Below are positions 44,571 to 57,224 of a DNA stretch of 64,000 bases, in pieces. Both the position numbers and the translations under genes were made by a program. Position 1 is the stretch's first letter. Every line of letters begins with the position of its first letter. The DNA comes from Aselliscus stoliczkanus (lineage: Eukaryota > Chordata > Mammalia > Chiroptera > Hipposideridae): contig CM066738.1 of assembly GCA_033961575.1 (NCBI GenBank), forward strand, positions 102,697,478 through 102,761,477. Direction: 5' to 3'. The notes under the pieces were generated by a model, which saw nothing but the letters and a program-made list of their open reading frames with translations, was not told where the DNA came from and ran no database searches.

Positions 44571-45600
44571 CAAGACTACACAAGATTTCAGAAATGGATA
44601 ACTAGACCAGCAGGGTCACTGAGCTATGGGCAGATGAGAAAGTCAGAGGAATGAGAAGGGGGCTGGGAGTGGGGTGGAGGTCATCAGAAATTAGTTTAGT
44701 TTTAGACATCACTAATTCAGGATGGTGGTAGGACATCCAGGCTCAGTATATTTTACAGAAAATAAAGCTGCTAGGCATGCTCAGGAGAAATTCAATTTTG
44801 AAACTCATTCCATTTGTGTTGAAGTGAGGGCTGGAGCTTAGAAATGAGTGAAGGGACCAAATGTGTACATAGAGAACAGCAACTAAAGCACAAAATCCTG
44901 GCCAACACTTAGCATTAGGGATCATACAGAGGAAGAGGAGCCCAAAAAGGAATTAGAGAGAAATTGTCAGAGAAGGAAATAGAGAACCAGGGACCTGCAG
45001 GATTATAACACATTTAAGATTCGTGTATTAAGTTCCTAGAGCTGCCATAACAAAATGCCATAAACTGGATGATTTGGAACAACAGAAATTTATTGTCTCA
45101 AAGTTCTGGAGGCTAGAAGTCCAAAATCTCGGTGTCAGCAGGGCCATCCTCCCTCTAAAACCTAAAGGAGAGAATCCTTCCTTGTCTGGTGGTTACTAGC
45201 AATCCTTGATTTGCAGCGACATCACTCCAATCCCTGCCTGCACTGTCACATAGCTTTCTTCCTTCTGTGTGTCTCTTTCTCTTTTTTGTATAAGGACACT
45301 AGTCATATTGGATTAGGACCCAACCTAATGATCTCATCTTATTTGGATTACCTCGGCAATGACCCTATTTCTAAATACAGTCACATTCACACATCCTGAG
45401 GGTTAGTATTTCACATATCTTTTTGGGGGACACAATTCAACCCAAACAATTATCAATCTCAAAGAAGGAAAAAGTGATTGGCATTAGATGCTTTTAAGGA
45501 GGCTGGGACTGAGAGGACAGTGGTTTTTAAAAGCTGATGAGTGGATGTTTCAATGAATATTGGTGGTGATGAAAGCCAGCTTCGAGGGCTGAACTATAAA
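44571..45600 (+). mobile_element. L2 LINE fragment interrupted by an MLT1 LTR
   Basis: Diverged L2 3' phrases (GTAGGACATCCAGGCTCAGT, AACTCATTCCATTTGTGTTG, ACACTTAGCATTAGGGATCA) run to about 45010. They resume after 45450 (GTGATTGGCATTAGATGCTT, GATGAAAGCCAGCTTCGAGG). Both parts follow the L2 order in sense. Confidence 0.5.
45023..45448 (-). mobile_element. MLT1 solo LTR inside L2
   Basis: Antisense landmarks are AGTTCCTAGAGCTGCCATAA, CAAAATGCCATAAACTGGAT, GTTCTGGAGGCTAGAAGTCC, GGATTAGGACCCAACCTAAT, GACCCTATTTCTAAATACAG and GGGACACAATTCAACCCAAA. It lies within the diverged L2. Confidence 0.9.
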
Positions 45601-45988
45601 GTAAAAGAGGCAGCAAGGACAGCCTGCAATTTAGAATGTGGCTGGTGAAAGTACTGGGCTAGGGCTGACAGCATGAAGAAATTAGTCTTCACTTCTACAG
45701 CCCTGACCACAGGGCCACAGAAGCACCCTTCACTGGGTCCCTCCCACATTGTTCTGTCATTTTCCTGCTTCAAAGTCTGTGCATTCTCCGGGGCCACCCA
45801 CCAACATCCTATTTCCTGTCTGAAGGACACCCTGCCTCATCTGGAGGGGAGAGAGAACAGATTTGTCAGTGAATGATGAGCCCAGAGACCCAGCCACCTC
45901 CCTTTCCTGGAAGGCTCTCTGGTGACTCACTGCTCACTTCCCAACCAAGGTGGGAAGATTTTCCTAAAATGATTAAATTAGATTATTA

Positions 45989-46093
45989 GAGCTGGCTGAG
46001 TGGCGCGGTGGTTAAGCGCTGGCCTGGGAAGCCAGCGGCCCTGGTTCAGTCCCACATATGAGGGCCAGTGACACTGCCCTCAAAAAAAAAAAA
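45989..46093 (+). mobile_element. Short tRNA-derived SINE, head-only form
   Basis: GCTGGCTGAGTGGCGCGGTG head, B box GGTTCAGTCCC, ending GCCAGTGACACTGCCCTC and poly-A. Target repeats are AAATTAGATTATTA (45975-45988) and AAATTACATTATTA (46094-46107), with one mismatch. This is the third independent copy of this short form in the window. Confidence 0.87.
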
Positions 46094-46148
46094 AAATTAC
46101 ATTATTAAAGTTTACACTTGAGAACTATGTAGCTAAGGATATACACTT

Positions 46149-46196
46149 TTTTTTTTCTTTTTAAGATTTCATTGAGGAATCGGGGAAGGGGAACAG
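46149..46196 (-). mobile_element. SINE tail fragment
   Basis: A poly-T followed by TTTAAGATTTCATTGAGGAA and TCGGGGAAGGGGAACAG is the reverse of the long SINE's tail. The rest of the element is missing. Confidence 0.7.
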
Positions 46197-46254
46197 CAGA
46201 GATTGGAATGATTGTATTGTAGCATCTAGAAGAAAGAGTCAAGGAACAAATTCT

Positions 46255-46420
46255 CTCCTGGAGCTTCTAGAAGTAACCAGTCCTGCTGGTTTTAGTTCTA
46301 TAAGATTTGTTTCGGACTTCTGACCTCAAGAACTGTAAAACAATACGTTTGTACGTTTGAATGTTTTAAGCCACTAAGATTGTGGTAACTTTTTACAGTA
46401 ACAATCAGAAACTAATATAA
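46255..46420 (+). mobile_element. MaLR-type LTR 3' fragment
   Basis: GTTTCGGACTTCTGACCTCA, AGAACTGTAAAACAATACGT, GTTTTAAGCCACTAAGATTG and GTGGTAACTTTTTACAGTAA are the MaLR/MLT1 3' end. It ends AATCAGAAACTAATATAA. Confidence 0.75.
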
Positions 46421-49400
46421 AAATTGACCTCATCCTTAAAGGCCGTCAAAGTTATCCTGCATACAGCTCAGGGTCTCCTTACATATGATCACCTGACCAT
46501 GCTGATTTCTGTTAAATGCCAAAAATTTCTGGTGTTCTCACTTTTGCCCTGGTGCAGTCTTCTCCTTCTCCTTCTTCTTGTCTCTTTCTGGTCCCACCCC
46601 ATTTGCCCTTCATTTCTTTGTATGCAAACGGGTGGAAAAAAAGAAATATGTGTGTCCCTATTGGAAGAGAATAAGGACGGCAGATAAGGACAAAAAGAGA
46701 GACAGAGTAAATTGCCTTCAGGGTGATACGAACCCGAAGGGGATGTGATTAGTGACTAAGGGCTTACTGGGAAGGGTTCTGGCACATTAGTAAAACTTTG
46801 GCAGGTTCCCTACATCAGTTAATGTATTAAGTGCCGCGTTTTATGCTGTTCATAAAGAGGAGTGCCATTTGGACCTTGCTAAGACCTCTTTTAAGAAAGC
46901 TATACGTTTTTAGAATTTTGGAAAAGGATCCTCTCAATTTTCCACATGAAACGAATTGAAGAAAATAGCTGCTCAGCTACCTGACATTTTGGTTTCTATT
47001 CACACCTTCTGGATTTATAAGTTTGTGTTAAGGCGTCAAGAGCTAACATCACACATAGATTAGTGCCTGGCCTGTATTAGACTGGTTAAATGTTGGTTGT
47101 TGTTGTTGTTGTTGTTGTTATTATATTATTATTATTACATTTTCTCTGATGATGTTGAATTAGCTAAATAATTACCTACTCCTTTCTAAAAGAATCTTCA
47201 TTATTTAGAATATCAAAAAGAGATAGATAAAAGTCTAACTTGGCTTTGCTTCTCTTGGGAATTGCTTCCTGCCTCAAATACAAGTTTTTATATATGCATT
47301 CTGCACTAAATGAGATTTTCTTTCCATCTTTTCTCATCCATCTAAGAGCAAATTAAATAAATCTGTTGCCCTGTCAGAAATACTTAAATTGACCTTGGCC
47401 ATGGGTTATTCCGGTCTCTTCCAAGTTACCCACCCTGTCCACAGGCAAACCTAAAGGATAGATTCCAAGTGCAGAGATAAATGCGATGGAGATTTTGGAA
47501 ATTAGTGCCATAATCCTAGAGGGGAAGCTTAAGGAAAAATGTCCTTCTCTTGCTGCCCCCAGGATCAAGAATAACCCGGACAAAAACCCAAGTAGCCTGG
47601 CCTCACAACCTTGGGTTTGACCTCACACGTGATCAAGCTGTCTCATCCCTTTGTATTCTACCCCCACTTTCTGTTGGCCCTGATTATTTCAGGATCTTCC
47701 CTCTCTCCACACATTCCCTTCCCCAGGAGTCCTGATTGTCCCACCTCCACCTCCACAGTAGGGTTCTCTGTGCCTTGCCCATTTTCCCCTGAATAGAAGG
47801 AGTCTTGGAAATAGGAAAACAAACAGAGCTACAAGCTTGGGATTCATTTCTGATAACTGTACCTGCATTTAATGCATATAAAATCAAGGCAGGGAATAAA
47901 GTCACAAAGAATGATCTTCCAGGTAAATTGCAGCATTTTCTATGGCTCAAATTAACTAATAAACTACAAAGAAATACATTAACTTGTGTTTTTCATCCCT
48001 TTATCCTTAGTTGCCTGTGTGTCTCACAGCCAGCCAATGTGTAATGTGGAATTTTAATGTACACAGACTATTTCATGTTATTAAGGACCTAAAATTTATA
48101 TGCGAAGGTGAGAGTCTTAGCAGTCATTTCTTTTGCAGCCTTATTCAATGTCAGTCGCCTTTTCCTTGGAGGTTCCAATAAAGGCCAGCACTCCAGCCTG
48201 GAAATGTAATGTCTGCTCATGATCTATTCCAGCAACTACCGTCATCCTCCCAGAGTACACCAATGGGAGCAATTACTTGTATTTCAAAAAAAACATATTT
48301 GTCTGAGAAATCTTTACACCTATTTTCTCGCTTAAAAACAATGAAAATAAATCCTGACTAGAGAAGTGACCGCTGTGTTTCAGTCCGTGTTACCTTCTTT
48401 ATGTGGCTACATACTTCACTCAAGCATGACCATTACAAGTGCTGTTTCCAGGTTTGTAGGAAGCACAGTTGTGTGCTGGCCATAACTTTAATGGGGAAAA
48501 AACTAGATATGAGACATGGAAACAACCAGTCACTAATCTGGCCATTCCATTACTTCAAGACAGGGCTATAAAACTTACTCCACAACTTGTTAATGCAAAG
48601 CGTTTGCAGTGCTTGGTACACACAAAGATGTCAGATGTCTACCTGGTGTGAACTAGCCCTCTTCCACCCCAGGATCTAAGTCTCTTTTGAATGCATACGT
48701 TATTTATTAATAATGGAGTAAGCTGAGTAAGCTTTTCTTAAGTCTAATTTAAATAAAGCAGAAGACAAATGAGCTATGTCCTTGGATTTTATGCCATGTT
48801 GAATAAATAACCATGTACAAAACTTCGGGACTACAGTTAAAAATAAGAATGAGTACACATTCCCAAAAAAGAATCATAGTTGTCCTTGACAGTCATCTGA
48901 AAAGATTAAGAGCATACATCTAATCGCAAGACTCACCTGTCTTCAATCATTCAGCTTAGTAAACCCTTTATCAATCATCTACCATGTATAAGTGACTGGG
49001 CTTGTCATTTCAGTGGGCATAAAGATGAATAAGACACGATACCTGCACCAGAAGAACTTATTCATTTCTTATGCATTAAGGTACTGATACCTTTTTAGTA
49101 CCAGATTTTATTTTCTGTTCCCAACAAGACTTGGCATGAGATAGAATTATACCCCATGTGGCATTTGTTGAATCTATACTGAAAACACCAATGCTGAAAT
49201 GAAAGAGAGGGGAAATACTAACAATTATCCCTATAAAACCAGTTTGTGTTGATTGGAATCCCTTTTCTCAGAGCAATTTCCATCCCCCAAATTGTTAGAT
49301 AGGTTCCCAAAATTTGTCCTCATTATAATTTTTCTTCTGATTTTCTCTAATACTGATAGGAAAAATCTTATGCTTTATTGAACAAAAGCAAAGTAATCAA

Positions 49401-49769
49401 GCTACCTTCTCTTCAGCAAAACATAAAAACAGTGAGATAAGTCTATTGAAAGATTCATATCTCATGCAATTTGAAGAATTCATCTTAAGCTAAAATTTTG
49501 AAGAGACAAAATGCTGACTGAATGAGTAATGCTCAGAAACAACTGCTTTTCATGAACCCTAAAGAGATCTAGTGTTTGAATTCAAGTCAGTGGTGTGAGA
49601 TAGAATGTTCTACCCATATCAAGAGAGCTGGGACCAGAACAAGCAGCAGCTCAAGTCCTTTGCCCAGCTCAGACAATTGGTCTGCCTGATGCATTGTCAT
49701 CTGAGAAAACTCTTCTAGTTTGAGTTTGGATTAGCTTGAAGGCTACCTAAATCCTAGCAAAGTTGTGGA
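46421..49769. other. Intergenic, mostly unrecognised
   Basis: A TTG/TTA trinucleotide repeat lies at about 47096-47137. An L2/MIR-like phrase (AAACCCTTTATCAATCATCT, ATAAAGATGAATAAGACACG) is seen at about 48958-49045. The remaining 3 kb has few identifiable repeats and no supported gene. Confidence 0.4.
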
Positions 49770-50630
49770 TGTATAGGGGAGGAAAATCATTTCCCTTTTA
49801 TTTTTCTTCATTCTCATCTGGTGGCCCCATAACAAAAGACAGATTAGCAAGAGAAAAACACACAGAAGTTTAATAACAGGTGTATAACTCACGTATACAT
49901 AGGAGATACCCAGAGAAAATGAGTAACTCAAAGAGGTGGCTTAGAGGGCTGACAGAGTGGCTCAGTTGGTTAGAGCACAAGCTCTGAGAAACAGGGTCTC
50001 CAGTTTGATTCCCACATGGGCCAGTGAACTGTGCCTGAGCTGGGCTTCAGCTGAGCTGCCAACAGGTTGCAGGATGGCTCAGCTGGTGAGATCACATGCT
50101 CCTAACAACAAGGTTGCTGGTTTGACTCCCACATGGGATGGTGGGCTATGTCCACCCCACAACTAAGATTGAACACAGCACTTTGAGCTGAGTGGCTGCG
50201 AGCTGCCAACAGGCAGCCAGATGTCGACTGGACTTGGAGCTAAGCTAGCTGAGCCCTCCACAACTAAGACTGAAGGACAACAATTTGGCTGTTCCTTTTC
50301 CCCAATTCCCCAACAAAACAAAACAAAACAAAAAAGAAATGGCATAGAATTCCAGCTTAAATACCATCTTCAGCTAAAGGCAAAAGCAGGAAGGTGTGGT
50401 CATGGGGAAGCCAGTTACAGAAAGGTTACCAGGAAAAGCATGGTAAATAAGGGTACGGTTTGTTATGTAGATTTAAATCAAAGCCACCTTCACTGCTAAG
50501 ATTCTCCTGTGATTTTGAGCCATCTTTCTCTTACTGATACAGGAGAATAAGATACCCCCTAAAAATGGAGATTTACTTTTCAATATAAAGTTCCCTTACA
50601 AAAGGCAACTCCTACTATGTTTTCAGAATT
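49770..50630 (-). mobile_element. Solo LTR (family X, copy F) containing a SINE
   Basis: The left end TGTATAGGGGAGGAAAATCA is the LTR 3' end. Then come CAAAAGACAGATTAGCAAGA and GTATACATAGGAGATACCCA, the SINE, and ATCTTCAGCTAAAGGCAAAA through ACAAAAGGCAACTCCTACTA. The order matches copies D and G. Confidence 0.6.
49945..50334 (+). mobile_element. Dimeric tRNA-derived SINE
   Basis: It has the same architecture as 1124-1519: first monomer GCTGACAGAGTGGCTCAGTT, second monomer from GGATGGCTCAGCTGGTGAGA with B box GGTTTGACTCC, and tail CCCCAATTCCCCAACAAAAC. The AATAAA of the tail has become CAACAAAAC. Target repeats AGAGGTGGCTTAGA and AGAAATGGCATAGA are diverged. Confidence 0.8.
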
Positions 50631-50639
50631 CTTGTTTTT

Positions 50640-51290
50640 TTAAATTGTCTGAGGATGATATTGATGATGATTGACATGATGACAACTATGAGAAACAACC
50701 CCATTACAACAGAAAATCCTCTGCTCTTATCAAAAGATATGGTGAATGCTGCTGCCAAGTGCCATCCAACGGAAAGGCAGGGATCTTCAAAATGGGGAGT
50801 AGCGCATCAAACCTTAGTAACAGTGTGTGACAAGTTTCAACTTGTTTGGTGCAGTCAAATCAGGTGTGAGCTATGGTTGAGAGAAGGTGTTTTAAAGTGT
50901 GGGGTAAATCATGGATCACGAACAACACATTAATATTAAATGGGAAAACAGTTTCCTCTTCCATCAAGGCAACCCTCCATGTCACACGTCTCTTCTGGTA
51001 TGCAAATTTCTGTCAAATAAAAACATTGCAGTGTATTCTCATCCACCTTATTCACCGTGAGACTGGCACCATGCAACTTCTGGCTCAAAATGATTCAGGA
51101 CATCCACCACAGCTCAACTAATGACACTCACAAAAGAGGACTTCCAGAACTGCTTCAGAACATGGCAAGAACAATGGAATAAGTGTGTTCAAAGCGAGGT
51201 GGAGTATTTTGAGGGGGATTAATGGCAATATGTCCTTTACTGTAATTAATTTTTTTTATTTAAACATTCACCATATTGTTTGACCACACC
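50640..51290 (+). mobile_element. Mariner-like (MARNA type) relic
   Basis: The 3' part (GACTTCCAGAACTGCTTCAG, ACAATGGAATAAGTGTGTTC, AGCGAGGTGGAGTATTTTGA, GGGGGATTAATGGCAATATG) would encode a tail like E-Y-F-E-G-D, found at the end of some mariner transposases. It finishes TGTTTGACCACACCTCATG, like a MARNA terminus. The upstream part is too decayed to read as a frame. Confidence 0.5.
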
Positions 51291-51733
51291 TCATGTCAGT
51301 ATACCTCATCTAATGTGTGTATGTGTGGTAAATTCTTTAGTGGCCACAAATTTCTTCCAACCCAGTATGCAGGTCACTTTGCAACATGGCATTGCTAGTC
51401 CTCCCATCAACTGGGCAGGCCCTGTGAATATTTTTTGATCAATTAAATGTGATAAAACTGATACTGTGTGAATTCTGGAGTCTAGATCTCCAAAAGACCC
51501 TTTGGAGCCTCCACATAAGAAAAAAAAAAAATCTCATTTACTGATAAGCTGCTAAAGTGCAAGAGTCATATTTCATTGATATTGTGGGTTATTACCTCAA
51601 TACTCCAATCCCAGTGCATGGTACTAAGTCAGGACCACAGTGGCACAGCAAGAATTCAATTAACGATGACTGAACTGAATGAAATACTACCAAGAAAACA
51701 GTTCCTACTTGAGATAAGCTAAATAAAATACCT

Positions 51734-51933
51734 CCCAAGCTGATCATTGGAAGATTTAATCCTTTCAATGAAGCTCTGAATTTGAATTCTATTAGATGGA
51801 GGCTACTATAAGCATCTCTTTGGATCTTAGCTACCCAAGCTGATCATTGGAAGATTTAATCCTTTCAATGAAGCTCTGAATTTGAATTCTATTAGATGGA
51901 GGCTACTATATGCATCTCTTTGGATCTTAGCTA
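51734..51933 (+). repeat. 100-bp tandem duplication, nearly identical
   Basis: Two adjacent copies of a 100-bp unit, starting CCCAAGCTGATCATTGGAAG at 51734 and again at 51834 and each ending GGATCTTAGCTA. The only difference I see is one A/T change (CTATAAGCAT versus CTATATGCAT). Confidence 0.95.
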
Positions 51934-52065
51934 GAAGACCCAACAGCTTTGCCTCAATTCCAGGCCTGCTCACCTGACCAAAATGGCAACAGACCCACCT
52001 CTCATCCATGTCTCTCCTGCTAAGGTAGAGGTTTTTCTCTTTGTTTTATTTTGAAATGTAACTTG

Positions 52066-52101
52066 CATGGGAAAAGCAAACTACATGGGAAAAGCAAACT
52101 A
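52066..52101 (+). repeat. 18-bp perfect tandem duplication
   Basis: CATGGGAAAAGCAAACTA is present twice back to back with no mismatch. Confidence 0.95.
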
Positions 52102-52734
52102 CATAAAATTATAAAGGCATGGATGGGTCCAGAAAACATAATTTTGTGGTTTATTGTTTTTTCCAAGTTTATATAGTATCTTGATTGGCACAACTTCAAA
52201 GAAACTCAGCCTTCTCTGGGGAGGAACACCACCCTAAAAGCCTTCATTTTAGTCCTGGACCTTTCCTTCTGCTCTCTCCATTAGACACCCTCTTTACCCC
52301 ACCTCTCCACTTCAGTTGGACGGGGTAGTAAAAAAGCACAGGATTTGGAGATGGTTCCCAACCAAGCCCCCTGGAATTCCGTAGGCACATCACAGATGGA
52401 AACCCAGTTTGAACCCTGCACGATCCTTTCCTCTCCCTGGCTCCGGCTCATCATGGAGCTCTGAAAGAGGAAGAGGTCATCAATAGAAATAGAAAAAGCA
52501 TGACAGACATCATTCTCCTCCTCCAGTCTCTCTCCAGGTATCATGGAGATAGTGGGAACTAAGAGAATAAGCATATTATACATGTTGAAGAATAGAGTGA
52601 AGAAATAAAAGTAAGTCACTATAGTCAGGCTGCTAAATTATTAAAATCAAGTAGGTTGAGGCATGAGGAAATAATTCTATTCTTGTTCTAACTAGCCTGC
52701 AAATTTAAACTTTTTGAACTTTCCAGTCCTTCAT

Positions 52735-52920
52735 CAATGTCTGGATATATATCTGGACCTCCAGATAACCTTCTGATTATCCCCTGAAGGACTGACATAT
52801 CCAGACCACCTGATATCTACCTGACATCCATTATCCTGACCACTGGACATGGCCAGACCTCCTGGCACCCATCATTCACACTACCTGGCATCCATCATGC
52901 AGACCACCTGATATCTGACT
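52735..52920 (+). repeat. Degenerate repeat of CAGACCACCTG-like units
   Basis: CAGACCACCTGATATCT occurs exactly at 52802-52818 and 52900-52916. Between them are diverged versions (CTGGACCTCCAGAT, GCCAGACCTCCTGGCA, CCTGGCATCCATCAT). This suggests an old short-unit array. Confidence 0.55.
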
Positions 52921-54939
52921 GTAAATGTCCTGGACCACTCACTCCTGGGGCTAAGAATGCAGAACTGGTAATTCCCAAGAACATACTATTTTTTACTGAA
53001 AGCACTCTTAATCTTTCTTTCTTCTTTGGAACACTTCTGGGGTTTTGCCTAACTGTTTCCAGTATGCAAACTCTAAGACCCTTGAATAAATCTTTCACAT
53101 TTATTTTTAGCTAAAGCCTCCAGACTCTTTTTGAGTTCATTTGACAATGTCAGAAATTTAGGGGACATCTTTTTGTGTGGGTGTTCTGCTTGGGAGCTGC
53201 AATTGACACCAAGGATAGGATGGGAGGGGAAAACAGGGACTGGGAATATAAAATGGGCCCAGAAGCTCCTGTGCTGCAGAGCCCCAGTTGGCACCATTCA
53301 CGTTGACCCCCAGGATTAAGCAATAGGGGCAAATTTGTGCTTCTATGGAAAACTATGCATTGTCTAGACGTGGATTGTATGGAAGATAATTGACAACCCC
53401 ATGAATTGTATATAACTGATAGCAATGCAAAAATCATTCTTAGCTATAGATATGCAAGTTCTGTCCTATTTCTAGAGGTTCCATCGACTTCCCTCTCTTA
53501 ATGTAAAAGCTAGGTTGGGGTGCTTTTGTACATGCATTTCAACATTCCTGTACTCCATAGGTTGCTGCTTTCTTTTCTTTTTTTTTCTTTTTTTAACATT
53601 GCCGTGAACTGGTTGTAATGCCTCACCAGTTTGAATTAAATAAAGTCTTTAGCATGTGTTCATTTTTATATCTGTATGAGATTTGTAATTTTAACCCTTT
53701 TTTTTTGAAATTATTCTTAAAGAGTTCTGAGTAAGAACCTACCTTGGCTCTTCCCTGTGATACAGCCACAAGCATCTATAAGGTGACAAAAGGGAAACCA
53801 CAGCTGAGAACTAAATGCTCCTGCCAGCTCAGGGTACATTAGCATAATAATAGATGTTTCTCTCTGGAAGCTCAGGCTTTTTTCCTTTCTTCCCAGAGGG
53901 CTCCTCAGAGGTGAAACCCTATTACCCCAGGGAAGGTGTTTTAATTCACCTCTAAGTGACTGGACTACAAACTGGGTTTGCATCCTCAGTCCACTGGAAC
54001 CTGGATTCATTTGCAAGTAAATAAAATTTAACTTGCCTTTTCTAACAGTCCTAAGTCAGTGACCACAAGGAGCTACTGTGAAATTTTCATACTAAAGGGC
54101 AAGCTTTGGCTTTGAATGCTAAGTAAGGCTTTTTAAAGATAAAAATCAAAACGCTGGCCCCTCTTCCTGCAGTATGTAACCCCCAACTTTTCTTTTCCCC
54201 CTTCTTGCCTCCCTCCATTGGAATGCACAATATTCTTTGTATATTTATCAAATCTATTTGCACCCCCAAATAGCCAAAGCTCTTCCAGGAATCAGCCTAT
54301 TAGAGCTACCTGGGGGTTCCTGGGTTTTTTATTTTGCTGAAACTCAGCAACTCTGAGGAGATAATACAATGGATAAGTGGAGAACCAGGATCTAAAATCA
54401 GTGGTTTCAAATTCATTGTTTTTCTGTCCTTAGTACATTCTGACCCTAGGACAGTGGTCTCCAGAGTAAAGTGTAGGAAGCAATTACATAAATTTGCTTC
54501 AAGTTATTTTTATCTTTACCTAAGTTTTTATTTTATTTATTTTTAAATATTTTATGTATAGTTTATAATATAATACAGCAGAACTATAGTATATGTATGT
54601 AATTTATAAATGAATGAATAAATAAGAGTCAGGGATATACGCTCAAAAAAATTATGATAATGATGACCAATCAAAGTAATTTAGAGGTCTTTTCTTCAGT
54701 GATGATGTTAAACTTTAAGACCTGTGTTTAATAAAAGCAGGAATAGTAGTGGAATTCTCCCACCATTTTGTGTTCCCATAAAATACAAAGGCCCACCAAG
54801 GTAAAACCCACCTCTGCCCTCCTTCAATAATTTAGTGCTTATAAAATCATGGTTAGTGCCAAATGGAAACAGAAAAATTTTAAAAACCAAACACTGTTTC
54901 TGAGACAATCTGAGCTGGTTGACCCTTAAATTGAGTTAT

Positions 54940-55320
54940 GTGTGGTTATTAAACCCAAAATCCATACATGGAAGCCCTAACCCCCCAATGTGCCTGTACT
55001 TGGAAATAAGAACTTTAGGGAGATAATTAGGGTTAATGAGGTCATAAAGGTGGGTCCCTAATCCCTATAAGAAGAAACACCAGATATCTCTCTTCTCTCC
55101 CTCCTGCTACCCACACGCAAGCACAGAGGAAAGGACACATGAACAGACAGTGAGAAGATGGCCCTCGGCAAGGGAGGAAGAGATGTCTCACCTGAAACCA
55201 CACTGAGGGCACCTTGAACTGAGACTTCGAGTCTCCAGAAGTGTGAGACAATAAATTTCTTGTTTAAGCCCTCCAATCTCTGTGATATTTTATTACAGCA
55301 GCCATAATGGACTAAGACAG
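54940..55320 (+). mobile_element. MLT1 solo LTR
   Basis: CATGGAAGCCCTAACCCCCC, GTACTTGGAAATAAGAACTT, GGTTAATGAGGTCATAAAGG, CACCTTGAACTGAGACTTCG, AGTCTCCAGAAGTGTGAGAC and CAGCCATAATGGACTAAGAC mark the element in sense. Confidence 0.88.
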
Positions 55321-55434
55321 TCCAATGCTTAATCCACAGGTGTGTTGTAAGGATTAAGAAGGAGGTCAGGAAGGCTTGATGAAGTGGGATTTGAAGATGG
55401 GCACCAGGGCAAGATAGTTGGAGATGATATCAAA

Positions 55435-55690
55435 TGCCACCTTGGATGGGAAGTCCAAAATCAAGGAGCCATGGTGAAGGCCTCCTTCCTGGTTCATAGT
55501 GCCTTCTCCCCGTGTCCTCACAGTGTGGCAGAGGCTAGGGTACTCTATGGATCCTCTTTTATAAGGGCACTAATCCCATCCATGAAGGCTCCACCCTCAA
55601 TACTTAAACACTCCCAAAGGCCACCACCTCCCAGTGCCATCATCTTTGGGGGTCAGGATTTCAACCTATGAATTTTGAGGAGACACAAAG
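55435..55690 (-). mobile_element. MaLR LTR fragment
   Basis: Antisense phrases are AAGTCCAAAATCAAGGAGCC, CTTCCTGGTTCATAGTGCCT, GGGCACTAATCCCATCCATG, AAGGCTCCACCCTCAATACT and AGGATTTCAACCTATGAATT. It lies about 115 bp from the sense MLT1 in opposite orientation. Confidence 0.75.
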
Positions 55691-57224
55691 GCTTTTCATT
55701 GGCCTTGTGATTCCAAACAGAATCATTGCACATTAGAGAGGAAATAGCCACAAATGAGCCAGAAAAGCATGCTTAGATCAACCACTGTATTGACCCAAGA
55801 TCAGGCAAGGACTGGGCTTCAAGAACTGTGAACAGGTGGAGATACGGGAGAAAGGGGATGACCCTCAGACTCAGCCAGTCCATCTTCAAACCTAGCCTTT
55901 CTCCTCTAGTAACCTCACTTTCAAGGATGGTTTGATGTCCATTTTAACAGCCCTCAGAGCATTAACCTGGGCCTCCATTCTTGTAGCCCTTCTTGAGCCT
56001 AACACTCATAATGTCTCATCCTTTGGATTACATTTTTCTTTATTCCCTAAAGAGATTTTTCTAACACCAGTATAAAATATTACACTAGAGAAAAGGGCCT
56101 ATACAGTTGAAATACTGGCAACTCTGGCAAGATGGTGAGAGGAGCAGCTAAAATCTAAAATGAGAACAAGTTTCTCACCAGTACCCTTCTTGGAGGAATC
56201 ACACCCGAGTCACATGACCACACTGTGACTTAATCTTCTTATCCTTACGAAGGGCACATGCACTCTTGAACTAGAAAGAATTTTGTAGGCTTGGTTTTGC
56301 AAAGCCAATTTGAAAGGGCTATTAATTTCCCCCTGTATGCCTTGTTATCCAGGTGCTCATTAATGCTTGCACATGGCTTTCAGTCTCAGGAGCCTGGCTT
56401 TCATAGCCATTGTTAACTGGACTGAAAATAATATTGCCTTGTAGGACCTATGAGGTTTGCATTGAATTTTGAGCTTCTGAAACGGAGGTTGATAAACTGA
56501 TGCTGAAGAAGTATGTAAGATATGCTCAAGAACGTCCATTCCCAGTTTGTAAGAGACATGAAAGAGAGAGCCTTCACCTGTTTAATTCTGTCTCCCTTCA
56601 ACCCCTTCCCTGGAGATGTGTTGCAATATAGCCTTTGCTAAAGCCAGACTACCACAAAGCGCGCTGCTGCGATAGCCAAAGCCTTAATTACCATTGCCTA
56701 TTATTCAGCAACATTAATTGAGTCATGGTTAAACTGCAAATGTGGCTTAACTTGCTGTTTTACTGTTTTCTCAGGCACTGCAAATAAAAAAATAATGGCA
56801 GTTATAATTAACTCAGAACCAGCTATTTAATCTGCCCCTTGGCCCATGAAGGGTAAAAGTTCAATTAAAAAGTAAAGTTATTAATATAGTAAGGTTTGGA
56901 CACACATCTATTATACGGAATGAGACAGTTCACAAAAATTACCCCCTGCCCCTAGAGAGAGCATCTTAGTTTTGCACTTTCAAAGATTAATAGCTCCATA
57001 TATTGAGCACTAAAAATTACTTCATGTATGGAGCCATATGATTAGTCACTTTCTTAAAAAGTCTAAATACCAGTGTTTATTGTAGAGCCATGAAAGCTAT
57101 AATAGCATTAAACTACAAAACTAAAAGAAAGAAAAGGATGATGATGCAATGGTAAAAATATAAGGGCCTTACAGAAAGGTCCCCAAATTACCCAAAAGGT
57201 TACTTATTAGAAACCTTCAAAAGA
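55691..57224. other. Intergenic, nothing recognised
   Basis: About 1.5 kb, AT-rich, low in identifiable repeats. The stretch around 56640-56880 contains several TAATTA/ATTAAT homeodomain-type cores, but no firm element can be called. Confidence 0.35.

Larger units (their letters stand above)
51291..54939. other. Intergenic with local duplications
   Basis: No gene is supported. Local structures (a 100-bp tandem, an 18-bp tandem, a degenerate repeat) are listed separately. T-rich runs occur at 53570-53595 and 53697-53707. CCTTGAATAAATCTTTCACA near 53078 has the look of an LTR polyadenylation region, but no termini are seen. Confidence 0.4.
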
